DNA of 64,000 nt. It comes from Pedobacter metabolipauper. GTDB taxonomy: Bacteria > Bacteroidota > Bacteroidia > Sphingobacteriales > Sphingobacteriaceae. The notes under the pieces were generated by a model. The model was not told where the DNA came from. It made no database searches and saw only the letters and a program-made list of their open reading frames with translations. Of the stretch, positions 62,599 to 64,000 are shown piece after piece; the stretch's first letter is position 1; every line of letters starts with the position of its first letter. The stretch is taken from NCBI RefSeq assembly GCF_004362715.1, contig NZ_SNYC01000005.1, forward strand, positions 869,781-933,780, in the 5' to 3' direction. Both the position numbers and the translations under genes were made by a program.

Positions 62599-64000
62599 AT
62601 GCATCGTATTATAATCAATATTTTTTGCGGCCTGCTGATCGCCCTTACTGTATCCTGCGGAAGTACTTCTTCAGACAACGGCAAGAAAGTGTTCAACATG
62701 AACCTGAACGACAACCTGACCTCTCTGGATCCGGCTTTTGCACGCAATCAAAACGCAATGTGGATGATCAACCAGATCTTTAACGGCCTGGTACAAATTG
62801 ACAGCGACCTGAATATTATGCCTTGTATTGCCAAAAGCTGGCAGAACTCTGCTGATGGGCTAACCTACACCTTTATTCTGCGCAACGATGTTTACTTTCA
62901 CAACCACCCCCTCTTTAAAAACGGAAAAGGAAGAAAGGTTATCGCTGCTGATTTTGTATACAGCTTTTATCGTTTAATAGATCCAAAAGTAGCATCATCC
63001 GGGGGATGGATCTTTAGCGACAAAGCTACCGGCATCGAGAATTTCAAAGCGATTAACGACACCACATTCCAGGTGCACCTGATCAAACCTTTTCCTGCGT
63101 TTATGAAGCTGCTCACTACCCAATACTGTTCTGTGGTGCCTAAAGAGATTGTGGAACATTACGGCAAAGATTTCCGCAGCAATCCAATCGGCACCGGTCC
63201 GTTTAAATTTAAGCATTGGAAAGAAGATGAGATCCTGGTGTTGCTAAAAAATGAAAACTACTGGGAAAAGCAGGACAACCAGCGCCTGCCCTTTCTGGAT
63301 GCAGTTAAAGTGACATTCATCAGTGACAAGCAAAGTGCATTTATGAACTTCTTAAAAAAAGAACTCGATTTCTTTGACAAGGTTGATGGCAGTTACCGGG
63401 ATGATATTTTAACCAAGAGCGGAAAAATGACCACCAAATACAAGGGCAAGTTTAATATTCGCAAAAGCCCTTACCTGTGTACGGAATATGTTGGCATCAT
63501 GGTAGACAGCTCCAAAGCCATTGTAAAGAACTCACCGCTAAAATATAAAAAGGTAAGACAGGCAATCAACTACGCGATTGATAAGCCAAAGCTCATCAAA
63601 TACCTGAGAAACGGAGTAGGTATCCCTGCAACATCGGGCTTTATCCCGGAAGGTATGCCCGGGTATGACAGCAGTGCGGTAAAAGGCTATCACTATGATC
63701 CCAAAAAAGCTGCGCGCTTACTGGCAGAAGCCGGCTTTCCTAATGGAAAAGGAATGCCCATGGTTACACTGAGCACATCAACTACTTACAAAGATCTGAT
63801 TGAGTTTATACAGGGTGAACTTCATGCCATAGGCATGAATGTTAAGGTAGATGCCAGCCCGAGTGCGAGTTTACGCGACCTCATGTCTAAAAATGAAGTA
63901 AATTTCTTCAGGGGCTCCTGGATTGCCGATTATCCGGATGGAGAGAATTACATGGCCATGTTCTATTCGAAGAACAAAGTTCCTAATGGCCCGAATTATA
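62599..64000 (+). CDS. Oligopeptide-binding lipoprotein, SBP family 5 (runs off right edge)
   Basis: An ATG at 62599 opens a frame that stays open to the end of the window (467 codons). The lipobox TVSC places the lipid cysteine at residue 20. The mature part has family-5 solute-binding (OppA/DppA) motifs: NLTSLDPAFARN, LIPKPF-like HLIKPFPAFMKLL, NPIGTGPFKFKHW and a late YAIDKPKLIKYLRNG. It binds peptides or similar ligands for an ABC importer whose genes would lie to the right. The C-terminus is not in the window. Confidence 0.9.
   Translation, partial: MHRIIINIFCGLLIALTVSCGSTSSDNGKKVFNMNLNDNLTSLDPAFARNQNAMWMINQIFNGLVQIDSDLNIMPCIAKSWQNSADGLTYTFILRNDVYFHNHPLFKNGKGRKVIAADFVYSFYRLIDPKVASSGGWIFSDKATGIENFKAINDTTFQVHLIKPFPAFMKLLTTQYCSVVPKEIVEHYGKDFRSNPIGTGPFKFKHWKEDEILVLLKNENYWEKQDNQRLPFLDAVKVTFISDKQSAFMNFLKKELDFFDKVDGSYRDDILTKSGKMTTKYKGKFNIRKSPYLCTEYVGIMVDSSKAIVKNSPLKYKKVRQAINYAIDKPKLIKYLRNGVGIPATSGFIPEGMPGYDSSAVKGYHYDPKKAARLLAEAGFPNGKGMPMVTLSTSTTYKDLIEFIQGELHAIGMNVKVDASPSASLRDLMSKNEVNFFRGSWIADYPDGENYMAMFYSKNKVPNGPNY

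Overview
The window looks like a chromosome segment of a Bacteroidota bacterium, most likely family Sphingobacteriaceae (Pedobacter-like). The grounds are a SusC/SusD pair, the rpmB-rpmG-DUF4295-ftsY cluster, a parA-parB-DUF5683-dapB-lepB cluster, a bacillithiol gene (bshC), GIN-domain and macroglobulin-like secreted proteins, and TTG-N19-TAnnTTTG style promoters. The genus is inferred from gene content and style; no rRNA is present. I see no insertion sequence, prophage, CRISPR array or rRNA operon. One tRNA gene (Ala, GGC) is present.

Layout. 1-5.8 kb: the start of a secreted-protein gene that runs off the left edge, then a minus-strand operon of TlpA-like thioredoxin, membrane sensor kinase, OmpR-type regulator and secreted alpha/beta hydrolase. 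5.9-10.1 kb: FabV enoyl reductase, a secreted hydrolase-like protein, a lipoprotein and an acetyltransferase-type membrane protein. 10.3-15.7 kb: an orphan MacB/FtsX-type permease behind a possible sigma-54-like promoter, then a CPC-motif thioredoxin-like protein translationally coupled to a hybrid histidine kinase. 15.7-19.8 kb: a small unknown, an ECF sigma factor with a membrane partner, tRNA-Ala, an MFS transporter and a methyltransferase. 19.8-24.4 kb: a cytoplasmic phosphorelay set of three genes, including a kinase built on sixteen tandem 21-residue coiled-coil repeats. 24.6-27.6 kb: two tandem paralogous small secreted proteins, a GIN-domain protein and a beta-lactamase-fold hydrolase, with two look-alike ECF-type promoters. 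27.6-28.9 kb: an orphan MutS-like ATPase. 29.0-37.5 kb: an alpha-mannan/N-glycan utilisation locus (GH125, GH92, SusD, SusC). 38.0-40.1 kb: lpxB, a small membrane protein and surE. 40.3-48.2 kb: an M16 protease and two long paralogous macroglobulin-like proteins sharing a four-cysteine C-terminal module. 48.2-64 kb: csbD-like gene, acs, rpmB-rpmG-DUF4295-ftsY, rimO, bshC, an Ldh-family dehydrogenase, a barrel protein, lepB, dapB, DUF5683, parB, parA, an FMN reductase, a small unknown, and an oligopeptide-binding lipoprotein that runs off the right edge.

How the genes fit together. Housekeeping genes (translation, SRP receptor, chromosome partitioning, lipid A, lysine synthesis, signal peptidase) alternate with accessory sensing and envelope genes. 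Signalling is dense: four histidine kinases, two stand-alone receivers and one ECF sigma factor lie in the first 25 kb. In two of the four kinase loci an exported thioredoxin-fold protein overlaps the kinase gene, which suggests envelope redox or folding state as an input. The most unusual items are the long repeat-rod kinase, the two thioredoxin-kinase couplings, the histidine-bearing membrane domain of the hybrid kinase, and the paired macroglobulin/cysteine-module proteins. No item is proven to be a new system; these are candidates.
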